The notes beneath the pieces were generated by a model that was not told the origin of the DNA, did not search any database, and worked only from the letters and a program-made list of their open reading frames with translations. 9,189 nt of DNA, taken from positions 1 through 9,189 of the forward strand of contig CAZZKG010000097.1 in NCBI GenBank assembly GCA_964654825.1. Direction: 5' to 3'. This DNA is from CAZZKG01 sp964654825. GTDB lineage: Bacteria > Gemmatimonadota > CAZMKB01. Positions 1 through 7,676 of this stretch are shown one piece after another (position 1 is the first letter of the stretch; each line of letters opens with the position of its first letter). The translations under genes were made by a program, and so were the position numbers.

Positions 1-3000
1 ACGAACACGAGGGTCAGCAGTGTGGCGAAGGCGAGTCCGAAGATGACCGCCACACCCATGGAGCCCCACCACTGGGACATCTCGCCCCGGGTCTGCCACT
101 CGAAGGCCTTGAAGTTGAATCCGATCCCCGTCGTGAGAGGGATGAGACCCAGGATGGTGGTGACCGCGGTCATCACCACGGGACGGAATCGCACCAGTCC
201 AGCCTGGATTGTCGCTTCCACTTTGTTCATCCCCGATTCCCGCAGTTTCTGGATGTAGTCTATCAACACGATTGCATTGTTGACCACAACCCCCGCGAGC
301 GAGATCACCCCCATGCCGGTCATTATGATACCGAACGGGGTTCCCGTGACCAGGAGCCCAACCATCACTCCGATCATCGAAAGTACAACTGAGAACATTA
401 TGATAAAAGGCAGAATCAACGAGTTGAACTGACTGATGAGCACCATGCTTATCAGGATGATCGCCGTCATGAAGGCTTCCGTGAGAAACTTCGAGCTCTC
501 GTCCTGTTCCTTCTGCTGTCCGGTGAACTCGATCATGTAACCCGGCGGTAGCTCGAAATCTTTTATAAGCTTCTTGCAGTCTTCCAGGGCCGCGTTCTTG
601 TTGCGTCCCTCCACCTTGGCGCTCACGGTCACCACCCGGTTCATGTCCTTGTGCAGTATCGTTCCGGCACCACCGGCAATCTCGATACGTGCCAGGTTGG
701 CAAGAGGTATCTGGGCGTCCTCATGGAACACGGTTATATTCTTCAGATCTTCGATGCTCGCGCGCTTGTCCTCCGCAAAGCGGACGGTTATGTCGTATTC
801 GTCCTCACCGACACGGTACTTTGCGGCTTCGGTCCCGTTTATCGCGGTTCGCACGGTGAAGGCGATCTCGGCAGTATTGAGTCCAAGGAGCGCGGCTTTC
901 TCCCGGTCGACCCTCACTCGCAATTCGGGCCGCCCTGTTTCGAAGTCATCCTTGATATCCACCACTCCCCCGACACCCCCGATGATCCCGCGGATATCAG
1001 CGGCGTATTTTCCCAGGGAGGTGAAATCATCACCTGAGATCTCGATGTTGATCGGCGGCCCGGTGGGAGGACCGTGTTCCTGCTCCTGTACCTCGATCTC
1101 CGCCCCGGTGACATCCTCGATCCTGTCCCGGAGCTCGTCGAGAGTCTTCCAGCTGCTCTGGGAGCGCTCCGCCAGATCAATGAAATCGATGGTGATCTGG
1201 CTTTCGTGCGTGGCGCCGCCCCCGAATGAAAAATCGCCCATTGAATTCCCCTGCCCTCCCACATTCGCGACGTAGCTTTTAATGTCAGGTAGTCCTTCGA
1301 TAATCCGTTCCACTCCGCGTACAATCCTGTCACTCGCCTCGAGCGTTGTGCCGGTGGGTGCGGAGATGTTTACCTGCAGCTGCTTCGGGTCTGCGTTCGG
1401 CATGAATTCGACGCCATGTCCGAAAATGCCGTAGGTGACGAGGATCAGGATCAGGAGACCCATCGATGTGAAAAAAGTCAAAAGCGGCCGCTTCATCGCG
1501 AATCGAAGCAGACGGAGGTACTTCCTAAGGACCAATCCCAGTTTGTCCTCGTCAGCTTCGATCCTGCGCACCGTCTCGCTGGGGCGGAGATACCGGGAGC
1601 ATATCGTGGGGTTGAACACCAGGGCCACGAACAGGCTGGAGAGCAGGGTCGTGATGAGTGTTATCGGTAAATAAACCATGAACTCACCCATGATCCCCGG
1701 CCACCACAGCAGGGGGAGAAAAGCGCATACCGTCGTAAGCGTCGAGGCGGTGACGGCCATACCGACTTCTGCTGTCCCTTTGAGAGATGCCTCCCACAGA
1801 CCGAGACCCTCCTGATTGTGGCGGAAGATGTTCTCTACGATCACGATCGCGTTGTCAACCAGCATACCGACGGCCAGGATGAGACTGAACAGAACGACCA
1901 TGTTCATGGTCTCTCCCATGAATCTCAGCACCAGGAAGCTGAGGAGCATCGACATGGGGATGGCGATACCGACGAGCAGGGCGTTCCGCACTCCCATGAC
2001 GACCAGGAGCACCAGGACGACGAGGACGAGCCCGCTCACGACGTTGTTCTCCAGCTCGTCGACCAGCATGCGGACATCACTGGACTGGTCACCGGTAATG
2101 GCGATCTCGATGCCGGGTGGTAGTTTTTCCCGCTGGCGGGAGATCAGTTCCTTGACCCTGTCGGCGATCGCGAGCAGATTCTCCCCGCTCCTTTTCTGCA
2201 CGTTCAGGGAGACGGTTTCGACGCCGTTCAGACGGCTGATCGAACTGCGCTCCTCGAACGAATAGATCACTTCGCCCAGGTTGCGCAGGTAGATGGGTCG
2301 ATCGTTTTTCACCTTGACCACGATGTCCTTGATCTTCTCGGGGACGGCGAACTCTCCGGGAATACGCACGAGGAACTTGGTGTCCCCTATATCGATCGAG
2401 CCACCGGGGGTGTCGACGTGCTCGGCGGCCACCGCGTCGATCACGTCCGTCACCGAGAGGTTGTAGAAACGGAGGCGCTGGGGGTCAAGATTGATCTGTA
2501 CTTCGCGTGTCAGTCCTCCGGTGATGGTGGCATCGATAACCCCGGGCACGGTTTCGATCGCATCCTCCAGATCTTCTGCGATCTTTTTCAGACCCACGAG
2601 GTCCATTTTGCCGCTCACGTTAACAATCATGATCGGCCAGTCGGTGAAGTTGAGCTCCGAGATCACCGGGTCCTCTGCGTCACGGGGAAGGTCAGGCTTG
2701 GCGAGGTCGACTTTGTCGCGAACCTTCTGCAATGACAGATCGATGTCGGTGCCTGCCACGAATTCCACACTGATCAGAGAAAAACTCTCCTGGCTGGTCG
2801 AAGTGATCTCTTCCACGTCATCGAGGGTTTTCAGTTCGCGCTCGATAACGTTGGTTACGAGGTTTTCCATGTCATCTGGGGAGACGCCGAAATAGGCCGT
2901 CGAGATAATGATGTAAGGTATAGTGATATCTGGAGCGGCCTCCTTGGGTAGTTTCACGTAACTGTAGAAGCCCGTGATTATCACGATGAAGATAAGCACG

Positions 3001-3044
3001 AAGGTGCTGAGGCGGTTTTTCAGCGCGATTTCTGTTATCTTCAT
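1..3044 (-). CDS. RND-family efflux pump, inner-membrane subunit (C-terminus beyond window)
   Basis: Inner-membrane proton-driven exporter of the AcrB/HAE1-like RND superfamily, the motor of the tripartite pump encoded with its two upstream neighbours. One frame stays open from the ATG at 3044 to the window edge (1014 residues; the family is usually 1030-1060), so only a short tail is missing. Visible: TM1 at about 11-29, a large periplasmic loop, TM2-TM4 at about 335-403 with VDNAIVIVEN (Asp397-Asn398), TM7 at about 520-540, a second periplasmic loop, and TM10 with VVVNNAIVLIDY (Asn922), then RFRPVVMT and the last helix. AcrB has Asp-Asp in TM4 and Lys in TM10; here these are Asp-Asn and Asn, as in many HAE1-like pumps outside the AcrB branch. 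The gene starts 8 bases after the adaptor stop; an AGGA lies 12 bases before the ATG, inside the adaptor's end. The substrate cannot be read from the sequence. Confidence 0.96.
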   Translation of the reverse strand, partial: MKITEIALKNRLSTFVLIFIVIITGFYSYVKLPKEAAPDITIPYIIISTAYFGVSPDDMENLVTNVIERELKTLDDVEEITSTSQESFSLISVEFVAGTDIDLSLQKVRDKVDLAKPDLPRDAEDPVISELNFTDWPIMIVNVSGKMDLVGLKKIAEDLEDAIETVPGVIDATITGGLTREVQINLDPQRLRFYNLSVTDVIDAVAAEHVDTPGGSIDIGDTKFLVRIPGEFAVPEKIKDIVVKVKNDRPIYLRNLGEVIYSFEERSSISRLNGVETVSLNVQKRSGENLLAIADRVKELISRQREKLPPGIEIAITGDQSSDVRMLVDELENNVVSGLVLVVLVLLVVMGVRNALLVGIAIPMSMLLSFLVLRFMGETMNMVVLFSLILAVGMLVDNAIVIVENIFRHNQEGLGLWEASLKGTAEVGMAVTASTLTTVCAFLPLLWWPGIMGEFMVYLPITLITTLLSSLFVALVFNPTICSRYLRPSETVRRIEADEDKLGLVLRKYLRLLRFAMKRPLLTFFTSMGLLILILVTYGIFGHGVEFMPNADPKQLQVNISAPTGTTLEASDRIVRGVERIIEGLPDIKSYVANVGGQGNSMGDFSFGGGATHESQITIDFIDLAERSQSSWKTLDELRDRIEDVTGAEIEVQEQEHGPPTGPPINIEISGDDFTSLGKYAADIRGIIGGVGGVVDIKDDFETGRPELRVRVDREKAALLGLNTAEIAFTVRTAINGTEAAKYRVGEDEYDITVRFAEDKRASIEDLKNITVFHEDAQIPLANLARIEIAGGAGTILHKDMNRVVTVSAKVEGRNKNAALEDCKKLIKDFELPPGYMIEFTGQQKEQDESSKFLTEAFMTAIILISMVLISQFNSLILPFIIMFSVVLSMIGVMVGLLVTGTPFGIIMTGMGVISLAGVVVNNAIVLIDYIQKLRESGMNKVEATIQAGLVRFRPVVMTAVTTILGLIPLTTGIGFNFKAFEWQTRGEMSQWWGSMGVAVIFGLAFATLLTLVF

Positions 3045-3052
3045 TCGCCGGC

Positions 3053-4132
3053 TCAGTCCTTTCTCGTGGTTACCCGCACCTGCTGGCCATCCACAAGATC
3101 ACGATGGCCGGTGACCACGACTGTCTGTCCGGACTCGAGACCATCCTTCACAATCACCATCCCGTCATTCGAAGCTCCGAGGATTACCTCTTTTCTGTGA
3201 GCGGTGTCGCCGTTTACAATGAACACGGTGCTGCCGGTTTCTGTTTCCACGATGGTCGTCTGCGGAAGTACAAGGACACTTTTGTGGAGCTCTTTCAATA
3301 TGTGTATACGGGCTATCATTCCGCTGCGGACGACCTCACCGGCGGTACCTGAAAGGCGAAACTCGCAGGGAAACGAACGACTTGCCGGGTCGGAGCTGGA
3401 AGCGACGAACGTCAGCTCGGCCTGGAAGGTATCCCCGGGGAAAGCGTCGAAGGTGACCTGCCCGGTGATGCCCGGGTTCAAGGAGGAGACATCGAGCTCC
3501 GAAAGATCACTTGTGATCTTTATCCCGCTGCGATCAACGAGACGCAGCAGCCTCCCCCCCGGACCGACCAGTTCACCCGGCTGGACATAGCGATCGTCAA
3601 TGACTCCGGGGAACGGGGCCCTGATCACTGCCCGTCTCAGACGGCTCTCTGCCATAGCTGTCTGGGCTGAGGCCACGTCATATTCCTCCTGGGCCTGCAG
3701 CTTCTGCATCGCCGTTATACTGCTCTTCTCAAATAGTGCTTTAGCCTTCTCCAGCTCCGCTTCTTTCAGGCGAAGACGGGCCCGGGCCTCGGCCAGCTGT
3801 GCCTTGTAGATGTCCGCACTCACTTTTGCCAGCACCTGCCCCTTCTTCACCCGGTCACCGCGGTCTACCGTGAGCTCCTGAACCGTCCCCCCCAGTTCAC
3901 TGGCGATTATGACATCGTTGAGAGCCTCGGTGTACCCGGTCAGGTCGAGGTATTCTTCGAGACTCCCGGGGTGCACGGTCTCTATTGCGACATTGGTCAG
4001 CCGCTTCGTGTCTGAGCCCCCGGCAGGCCGGTCCGTTTCGCTGGAATCCGGGCCGGAACATCCCTGGACGGCAGCTATTCCGATCACGAGGGCCAGGGCT
4101 GATCCGATGGTTCTTCTCATTAGGGACACCAT
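3053..4132 (-). CDS. Periplasmic adaptor (membrane fusion protein) of RND pump, lipoprotein
   Basis: HlyD/AcrA-family adaptor of 359 residues that links the RND pump to the outer-membrane channel. A hydrophobic signal (about 8-22) ends in a lipobox-like VQGC, so Cys25 is probably lipidated and anchors the protein to a membrane. Then come a first lipoyl half (about 72-103, IIASELGGTVQELTVDRGD), a coiled-coil hairpin (about 108-165, rich in Glu, Lys, Ala and Leu), the second lipoyl half (about 168-199, RAPFPGVIDDRYVQPGE), a beta-barrel (about 203-280) and a membrane-proximal domain (about 285-355). This is the standard adaptor order and length. The ATG at 4132 is chosen because AGAGG lies 7 bases upstream; the in-frame ATG at 4120 has no such site. 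It begins 21 bases after the channel gene and ends 8 bases before the pump gene, so all three are probably co-transcribed. Confidence 0.95.
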   Translation of the reverse strand: MVSLMRRTIGSALALVIGIAAVQGCSGPDSSETDRPAGGSDTKRLTNVAIETVHPGSLEEYLDLTGYTEALNDVIIASELGGTVQELTVDRGDRVKKGQVLAKVSADIYKAQLAEARARLRLKEAELEKAKALFEKSSITAMQKLQAQEEYDVASAQTAMAESRLRRAVIRAPFPGVIDDRYVQPGELVGPGGRLLRLVDRSGIKITSDLSELDVSSLNPGITGQVTFDAFPGDTFQAELTFVASSSDPASRSFPCEFRLSGTAGEVVRSGMIARIHILKELHKSVLVLPQTTIVETETGSTVFIVNGDTAHRKEVILGASNDGMVIVKDGLESGQTVVVTGHRDLVDGQQVRVTTRKD

Positions 4133-4153
4133 ATCGATACCTCTTTCTCAAGT

Positions 4154-5539
4154 TCAACCGCCGGGTCTGATCAATTCATCCACAGGCGTGCCCACAACCT
4201 TCTTCAGTGCCGCCATCTGGAGCAGCAGGTTGTAGCGGGCTTTGAGGAATTCAGTGCGTGCAAGAATGGCCTTCTGGTTCGAATCGAGCAGCTCATAGGA
4301 TGTGACCAGATCCTGTTCGTATGTTTCGACGGTGACCCGTTCCTCCTCTTCGGCGCTTGCCATAGCGATCCGGGAGGCCTTGTAGAGCTCCACCGCGGTA
4401 TCGAGGGAGACGATGCTCTGCCGGGCGTCAAGCCTCACCTGTTCGGCCAATTTCTGGGCCTCGATTTCTTTCTGCATTAGACGGGATCTCCACTGGTTGA
4501 CGATCCCCCGGTTTCGAAATCCGTCGAAGAGCGGCACGCTGATCTGGAGCGTCACTCTCCAGGCCTCGAAATTCCGATCGAACTGGTCCTCGGTATGGAT
4601 CGTCGAGAAACCGTAGGACCCGACCAGGTCGGCCCTGGGCCTCATATCCGCTTTGTACACGTCAACCGTCCTGTCGAATATTTTTACCTGAAGGTCGAGC
4701 TGTCGGAGGTCGGGTCGGTTGGAGAGAGCCTCCGCTATCACCTTTTCCAGCTGTGGGATATCCGGTTCACCCGGTTCCTCCACCGGAGAGACCTTGATCT
4801 CCGTTTCCAGCTCTCTTCCGAGCAGGAAGTTGAGCTTCTTTTTCGCCAGCACCACGTTGTGACGGGCCTGGAGCAGGTCCGGCCTGGTAGCGGCAAGCTG
4901 GGATTCGGCGCGAAGCAGGTCGAGCCGGGTCGCATCACCCACCTCGATGAAGTCTTTAGTCTGCTGGAGATAGCGTTTCTGAACTTGAATCGATTTCTCA
5001 TACACCTCGACGGTTTCCTCCGCCAGCAGTACGTCGTAGTAGGCGCTTGTCACCTGGTAGGCCACTTCCTGGCGGGTGGTCTCGAGCAGTGCGTCCACCT
5101 CATCGATCCCCATTCCAGCGATCTTGACGGCGTTTCGCACCTTGCCCCAGGTGAAGAGCGGCTGGCTGAAGGACAATGCCGTTTCGTAGTAGGTCTGTGG
5201 CCTCGGAAGTAGCGCCTCGATGGGGATGGGCGACTCCTCACTAGTGCTTTCACCACTGAGGAGTGACTGGCCGAAGGTACTGTTGAGAAAGCCCGGGTTC
5301 CGGTCACGGTAGCCGGAGATGTTGAAATCGAGCCGGGGTAGAGCGTCCGCCCGGGCCTCGGTGACCTGCCCCTTTCTCTCTCTGATCTGTTCTCTGATGA
5401 CCAGCACATCACGGTTGTGATCCATGGCATAGGCCACGGCCTCGGCCAGGGTCATCGTCACAGCGTATGCGGGAAATATCATCATCAGAATGATGACGAA
5501 CAGTATTACATTTCTACAGATGGAACTCGTTTTACACAT
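4154..5539 (-). CDS. TolC-family outer-membrane efflux channel
   Basis: Outer-membrane factor of the tripartite pump, 461 residues (family usually 420-500). The N-terminus is a good signal peptide: basic residues, hydrophobic NVILFVIILMMIF (10-22), and a cleavage motif AYA ending at residue 26. Two OEP-type repeats follow. The first has LAEAVAYAMDHNRD (31-44), the strand SFSQPLFTWGK (123-133) and GDATRLDLLRAESQLA (201-216). The second has IAEALSNRPDLRQLDLQV (268-285), the strand LQISVPLFDGFRNRG (331-345) and a long helical stretch to about 448. A Ser/Glu/Pro-rich stretch at 81-114 fits an extracellular loop. The ATG at 5539 lies only 4 bases from the assembly gap, so its ribosome site is not visible and a start inside the gap cannot be excluded. 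The signal peptide argues that this ATG is right. Confidence 0.93.
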   Translation of the reverse strand: MCKTSSICRNVILFVIILMMIFPAYAVTMTLAEAVAYAMDHNRDVLVIREQIRERKGQVTEARADALPRLDFNISGYRDRNPGFLNSTFGQSLLSGESTSEESPIPIEALLPRPQTYYETALSFSQPLFTWGKVRNAVKIAGMGIDEVDALLETTRQEVAYQVTSAYYDVLLAEETVEVYEKSIQVQKRYLQQTKDFIEVGDATRLDLLRAESQLAATRPDLLQARHNVVLAKKKLNFLLGRELETEIKVSPVEEPGEPDIPQLEKVIAEALSNRPDLRQLDLQVKIFDRTVDVYKADMRPRADLVGSYGFSTIHTEDQFDRNFEAWRVTLQISVPLFDGFRNRGIVNQWRSRLMQKEIEAQKLAEQVRLDARQSIVSLDTAVELYKASRIAMASAEEEERVTVETYEQDLVTSYELLDSNQKAILARTEFLKARYNLLLQMAALKKVVGTPVDELIRPGG

Positions 5540-5543
5540 GGTA

Positions 5544-5643
5544 NNNNNNNNNNNNNNNNNNNNNNNNNNNNNNNNNNNNNNNNNNNNNNNNNNNNNNNNN
5601 NNNNNNNNNNNNNNNNNNNNNNNNNNNNNNNNNNNNNNNNNNN
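5544..5643. other. Assembly gap (100 N)
   Basis: Exactly 100 Ns, a common placeholder for a gap of unknown length. It removes the end of the TetR-type gene and the start region of the TolC-type gene. Any reading frame that crosses it is artificial. The true distance between the two genes, and whether anything else lies between them (another gene, a promoter or a hairpin), is unknown. Confidence 0.99.
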
Positions 5644-6263
5644 TCAACGCCGTCGAAGAAGATCGTGAGTACTGTTTCGGTGATCTCATCGACCGGTGTT
5701 TTCCTGCCGTTCAAGCGGTAATTCAACATGAAGGTGAAGATGATATTCCAGAACACTTCGACCAGCTGGATGGTGTCGATGCTTCGAATCTTCCCCTCCT
5801 GTATGGCCTTCTCGAACAACTTCGCCGCCGCCTTCACCATCTTCTCGCGTCTCAGGGCATAGTCCTCCCTGAATTCGGGGAGCATCCTGATCTTCACGTG
5901 AAGATTTTCATTGATGAGTATCGTCAGATAGTCCGGGTTCTCGTTGAAATACTCGAGCGTGGCTACTGTCATCCGCCTGAACTGCTCTCTGACCGAGCTT
6001 CCCCCCGGTGTAACGGACTCAAATATCCTCTCGAACTCGACCAGCGAATCGTTGAGGATGGCCTTGAACATCTCTTCCTTATGTGAGAAGTAGTTGTAGA
6101 GAGCTCCCTTGCTGAACTCGGCCTTCTCGGCGATCTCTTCGATCGTCGCCTGTTCGTAACCCTTCTCGGCGAAGACACTGAGTGCGGCGGACAGGATCTC
6201 GCGGCGTTTGAACAGCTTCTCCCGCTCTTTCCTTGACAGAGATGACGCATCATCATGGAACAT
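5644..6263 (-). CDS. TetR/AcrR-family transcriptional repressor (C-terminal end in gap)
   Basis: DNA-binding regulator, very probably the local repressor of the efflux operon. 206 residues are visible before the gap. A basic N-terminal arm (11-22) is followed by the TetR_N domain (about 23-70): ILSAALSVFAEKGYEQATIEEIAEKAEF, then the recognition helix segment SKGALYNYFSHKEEMFKAIL. The rest is a helical ligand-binding and dimer domain ending at IFFDGV (201-206). Since TetR proteins are usually 190-220 residues long, little should be missing. The ATG at 6263 is preferred because AAGG lies 9 bases before it. An in-frame TTG at 6272 directly abuts that AAGG and would have no spacing. The gene is first in the operon and points the same way as the pump genes, so it is probably autoregulated through the dyads upstream. 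The ligand is unknown. Confidence 0.93.
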
Positions 6264-6274
6264 AATATCCAACC

Positions 6275-6328
6275 TTAATGATAGTTCACCAAACTGAATA
6301 TATATTCAATATAATGAATTTACGTTCA
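6275..6328. promoter_or_regulatory. Operator array: TGAA-N6-TTCA dyads every 20 bp
   Basis: Three 14-bp sites are spaced exactly 20 bp apart. The middle one (6295-6308) is a perfect palindrome, TGAATATATATTCA, over the predicted transcription start. The upstream one (6315-6328) is TGAATTTACGTTCA, between the -35 and -10 boxes. The downstream one (6275-6288) is TTAATGATAGTTCA, degenerate by one base in its outer half-site and lying in the leader. A half-site therefore recurs every 10 bp, on one face of the helix. The size and symmetry suit a TetR dimer. TGAAT half-sites are known from some TetR-family operators, for example the FadR boxes of Bacillus. The position predicts repression of the repressor gene and the operon behind it. 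That this TetR is the binder is inference. Confidence 0.7.
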
Positions 6329-6336
6329 AATGTCAA
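6308..6336 (-). promoter_or_regulatory. Sigma70-type promoter of the TetR gene / efflux operon
   Basis: On the minus strand there is a perfect -35 box TTGACA (6336-6331), a 17-base spacer and a -10 box TATATT (6313-6308, five of six consensus bases). Transcription should start near 6301, giving a leader of about 38 bases to the ATG at 6263. The surrounding DNA is much more AT-rich than the flanking genes. It is the only strong promoter seen upstream of the pump genes, although the assembly gap could hide another. Dyads overlap the spacer and the start point. Confidence 0.75.
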
Positions 6337-6411
6337 GATAGATGATGTTTGATTGATGGATCTGGATTGCATGAGATATATGACATCAAAGCTGTCACGC
6401 ATAAATCACTT

Positions 6412-6446
6412 CGTTTCGACTCGAATCGTAACAGTTTTCGAGAAAA
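6412..6446. repeat. Two small dyads in the HEAT/TetR intergenic region
   Basis: CGTTTCGACTCGAATCG (6412-6428) is a 17-base near-palindrome with 7 of 8 pairs matching around a central C. TTTTCGAGAAAA (6435-6446) is a 5-bp inverted repeat with a 2-base centre. Both contain TTTCGA and their centres are about 20 bp apart. They lie between the end of the HEAT-like gene and the TetR promoter. They could be a protein-binding site or part of a weak transcript end; neither has the GC-rich stem plus T-run of a classical terminator. Nothing else is seen in 6337-6542. Confidence 0.25.
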
Positions 6447-6542
6447 TTTTATTTTTATGGGGATATAGAGTCCGTGCACAGAGAACATGAAAGTGCTCAG
6501 GGGAGGTGGATAATCTTTCTCAACGTGGAAGAGGGGCAGGAG

Positions 6543-7376
6543 TCAATGAATGGTTCCGTCTTCTTCGTCTCCGTCATCGTATTCGTCGCGCAAGAACTCC
6601 CCGGCCCAGATCATGGCCTCCTGAGCCGCTTCGACAATGTCCTCATCGTCTGACTCTGTCAGGCCGAAGAGAATGTCCGGAGCTTTCTTCGGGCTAATGC
6701 ATGGGAGTGCTTCGATGGCTGCGAGGAGAAGGAACTTGTCTGTCTCCTTCGACGTGACGAGTCCCGATACATGCGACCAGGCTGCATCCACTTCCCATGC
6801 GCCCGCCGCACAGACGGCCTGATAGTGAATCTCTTCATCCGGACTTTCCAGAGCTTCGAGTATCTGGTCATCGAATCCCCGTATCCAGCGCATGGAGAAG
6901 ACCGCCGTCAACTTCCAATCCTCATCATCGCTGAAATAGGCGGCACGGACCGCATCCCGGTGCCAGTCTTCGGGAGCCCGAACCGATGCCTCCAGGATCC
7001 TGAGTCGTACTGCCTCTGGAACGCCTGCGTCCAGGTAGAGCTTGTGGAGCGACTTCTGGATCCGTTGGAACATGCTTTCGGTAATCGGCGTGTCATCAGG
7101 ATCCTCGAAACCGGCGTCGTCCGTGTATTCGAGGACCGGACCGAGGGAGAGTGCCGCTTGACCACGCATCTCATCCGAAGCATCACAGCTCTGCAATATC
7201 GAGAGCAATGCATCGACCAGGTCCCCGTTGATCACGGTAAAATCGCCGGCGAGTTCTACAGCCAGGAGGCGTTCGGATTCATCGGCCTCCTCATCCAGGA
7301 GAACATCCAGTAACATCTTTCCGGCACCTTCCGGCCAGTCCCACGGTGGTATGTCTTTCAAGATCTTCAAGTCCAT
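6543..7376 (-). CDS. HEAT-repeat-like acidic protein, function unknown
   Basis: A 277-residue soluble protein with no signal peptide, membrane segment or catalytic motif. It is built of paired helices typical of HEAT/armadillo-like scaffolds: LVDALLSILQ...MRGQAALSLGPVLE (53-83), PEAVRLRILEASV (120-132), DWKLTAVFSMRWI...QILEALESPDEEIHYQAVCAAGAW (153-194) and a last set at about 212-262 (LLLAAIEALPC, DIVEAAQEAMIWAG). It is strongly acidic and ends in an Asp/Glu-rich tail (264-273). Such proteins usually bind other proteins; the partner here is unknown. The ATG at 7376 has GAGG about 5 bases upstream. It is divergent from the SNF2 gene across 475 bases and is separated from the TetR gene by 279 bases, so it is probably its own unit. 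Confidence 0.85.
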   Translation of the reverse strand: MDLKILKDIPPWDWPEGAGKMLLDVLLDEEADESERLLAVELAGDFTVINGDLVDALLSILQSCDASDEMRGQAALSLGPVLEYTDDAGFEDPDDTPITESMFQRIQKSLHKLYLDAGVPEAVRLRILEASVRAPEDWHRDAVRAAYFSDDEDWKLTAVFSMRWIRGFDDQILEALESPDEEIHYQAVCAAGAWEVDAAWSHVSGLVTSKETDKFLLLAAIEALPCISPKKAPDILFGLTESDDEDIVEAAQEAMIWAGEFLRDEYDDGDEEDGTIH

Positions 7377-7461
7377 TTTTCCCTCGAAAGTTTCACTGTC
7401 CTCAGGCAGACAATTCGGTCGATCCCGTCACGCTGCCCGCGCTTCGATGTTGTCTACGGGG

Positions 7462-7503
7462 GATGAGGAGTGAACGCCCCCCGGGAGTCATAGACTCCTC
7501 GTC
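7462..7503. repeat. Overlapping, mutually exclusive inverted repeats
   Basis: GATGAGGAGT (7462-7471) can pair with ACTCCTCGTC (7494-7503), ten pairs with one G-U. Inside it GGAGTC (7484-7489) can pair with GACTCC (7493-7498) around the 3-base loop ATA. The two stems share the right arm, so only one can form at a time. On the minus strand this would be in the leader of the HEAT-like gene, about 90-130 bases before its ATG. There is no T-run on either side, so it is not a plain terminator. Confidence 0.35.
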
Positions 7504-7505
7504 AG
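7489..7505 (-). repeat. 17-bp inverted repeat, left copy
   Basis: Read on the minus strand this is CTGACGAGGAGTCTATG. It matches the right copy at 7833-7849 (plus strand) at 16 of 17 bases, the first 13 being identical. It looks like an SD plus ATG, but the ATG at 7491 opens a frame of only 29 codons that ends at 7402, 25 bases before the HEAT-like gene. It could be a leader peptide start, a protein site or one end of a small relic element. Confidence 0.45.
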
Positions 7506-7646
7506 TAACAATAATAAGATCATTGCATTGAAGCAAGAAGGAAGGATGACGGCACGCACTCTTTCCAACGCCGGCGTCATCAGCACGGACGATCCGATCG
7601 TATACACACTCGAACACCACCCGCGGTGAGAACAGGCACAACACCT

Positions 7647-7675
7647 TTGACACACACTCCCGAATCACGTATTAT
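7647..7675 (+). promoter_or_regulatory. Sigma70-type promoter of the SNF2 gene
   Basis: Perfect -35 TTGACA (7647-7652), a 17-base spacer and -10 TATTAT (7670-7675, five of six consensus bases). Transcription should begin near 7682, giving an unusually long leader of about 170 bases before the ATG at 7852. No better plus-strand promoter was seen between it and the gene. Confidence 0.6.
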
Positions 7676-7676
7676 C

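Noticed and set aside
574..1275. 233-codon plus-strand frame opposite the RND gene, and similar long frames at 1816-2265, 2491-2895, 3204-3590 and 4595-5212.
   Set aside because: They are low-complexity, Ser/Thr/Arg-rich antisense readings of well-recognised RND, adaptor and channel genes.
5532..5689. Open frames on both strands that run through the 100-N gap, apparently fusing the TetR and TolC genes to unknown residues.
   Set aside because: They exist only because Ns contain no stop codon. The TolC gene has its own ATG and signal peptide at 5539, and the TetR end is simply not sequenced.
6381..6397. TGACA-N7-TGTCA inverted repeat as a terminator of the HEAT-like gene.
   Set aside because: The stem is only 5 bp, not GC-rich, and has no T-run on the minus strand.
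7402..7491. 29-codon minus-strand frame starting in the left 17-bp repeat, the end of a longer frame starting at 7668.
   Set aside because: The peptide has no recognisable feature and its ATG is only 3 bases from the SD-like sequence. It is kept only as a possible leader peptide in the repeat entry.
7508..7536. Minus-strand TTGCTT, 17 bases, TATTGT as a promoter for the HEAT-like gene.
   Set aside because: Only 3 of 6 and 4 of 6 consensus bases match; too weak to annotate, although no better candidate was found.
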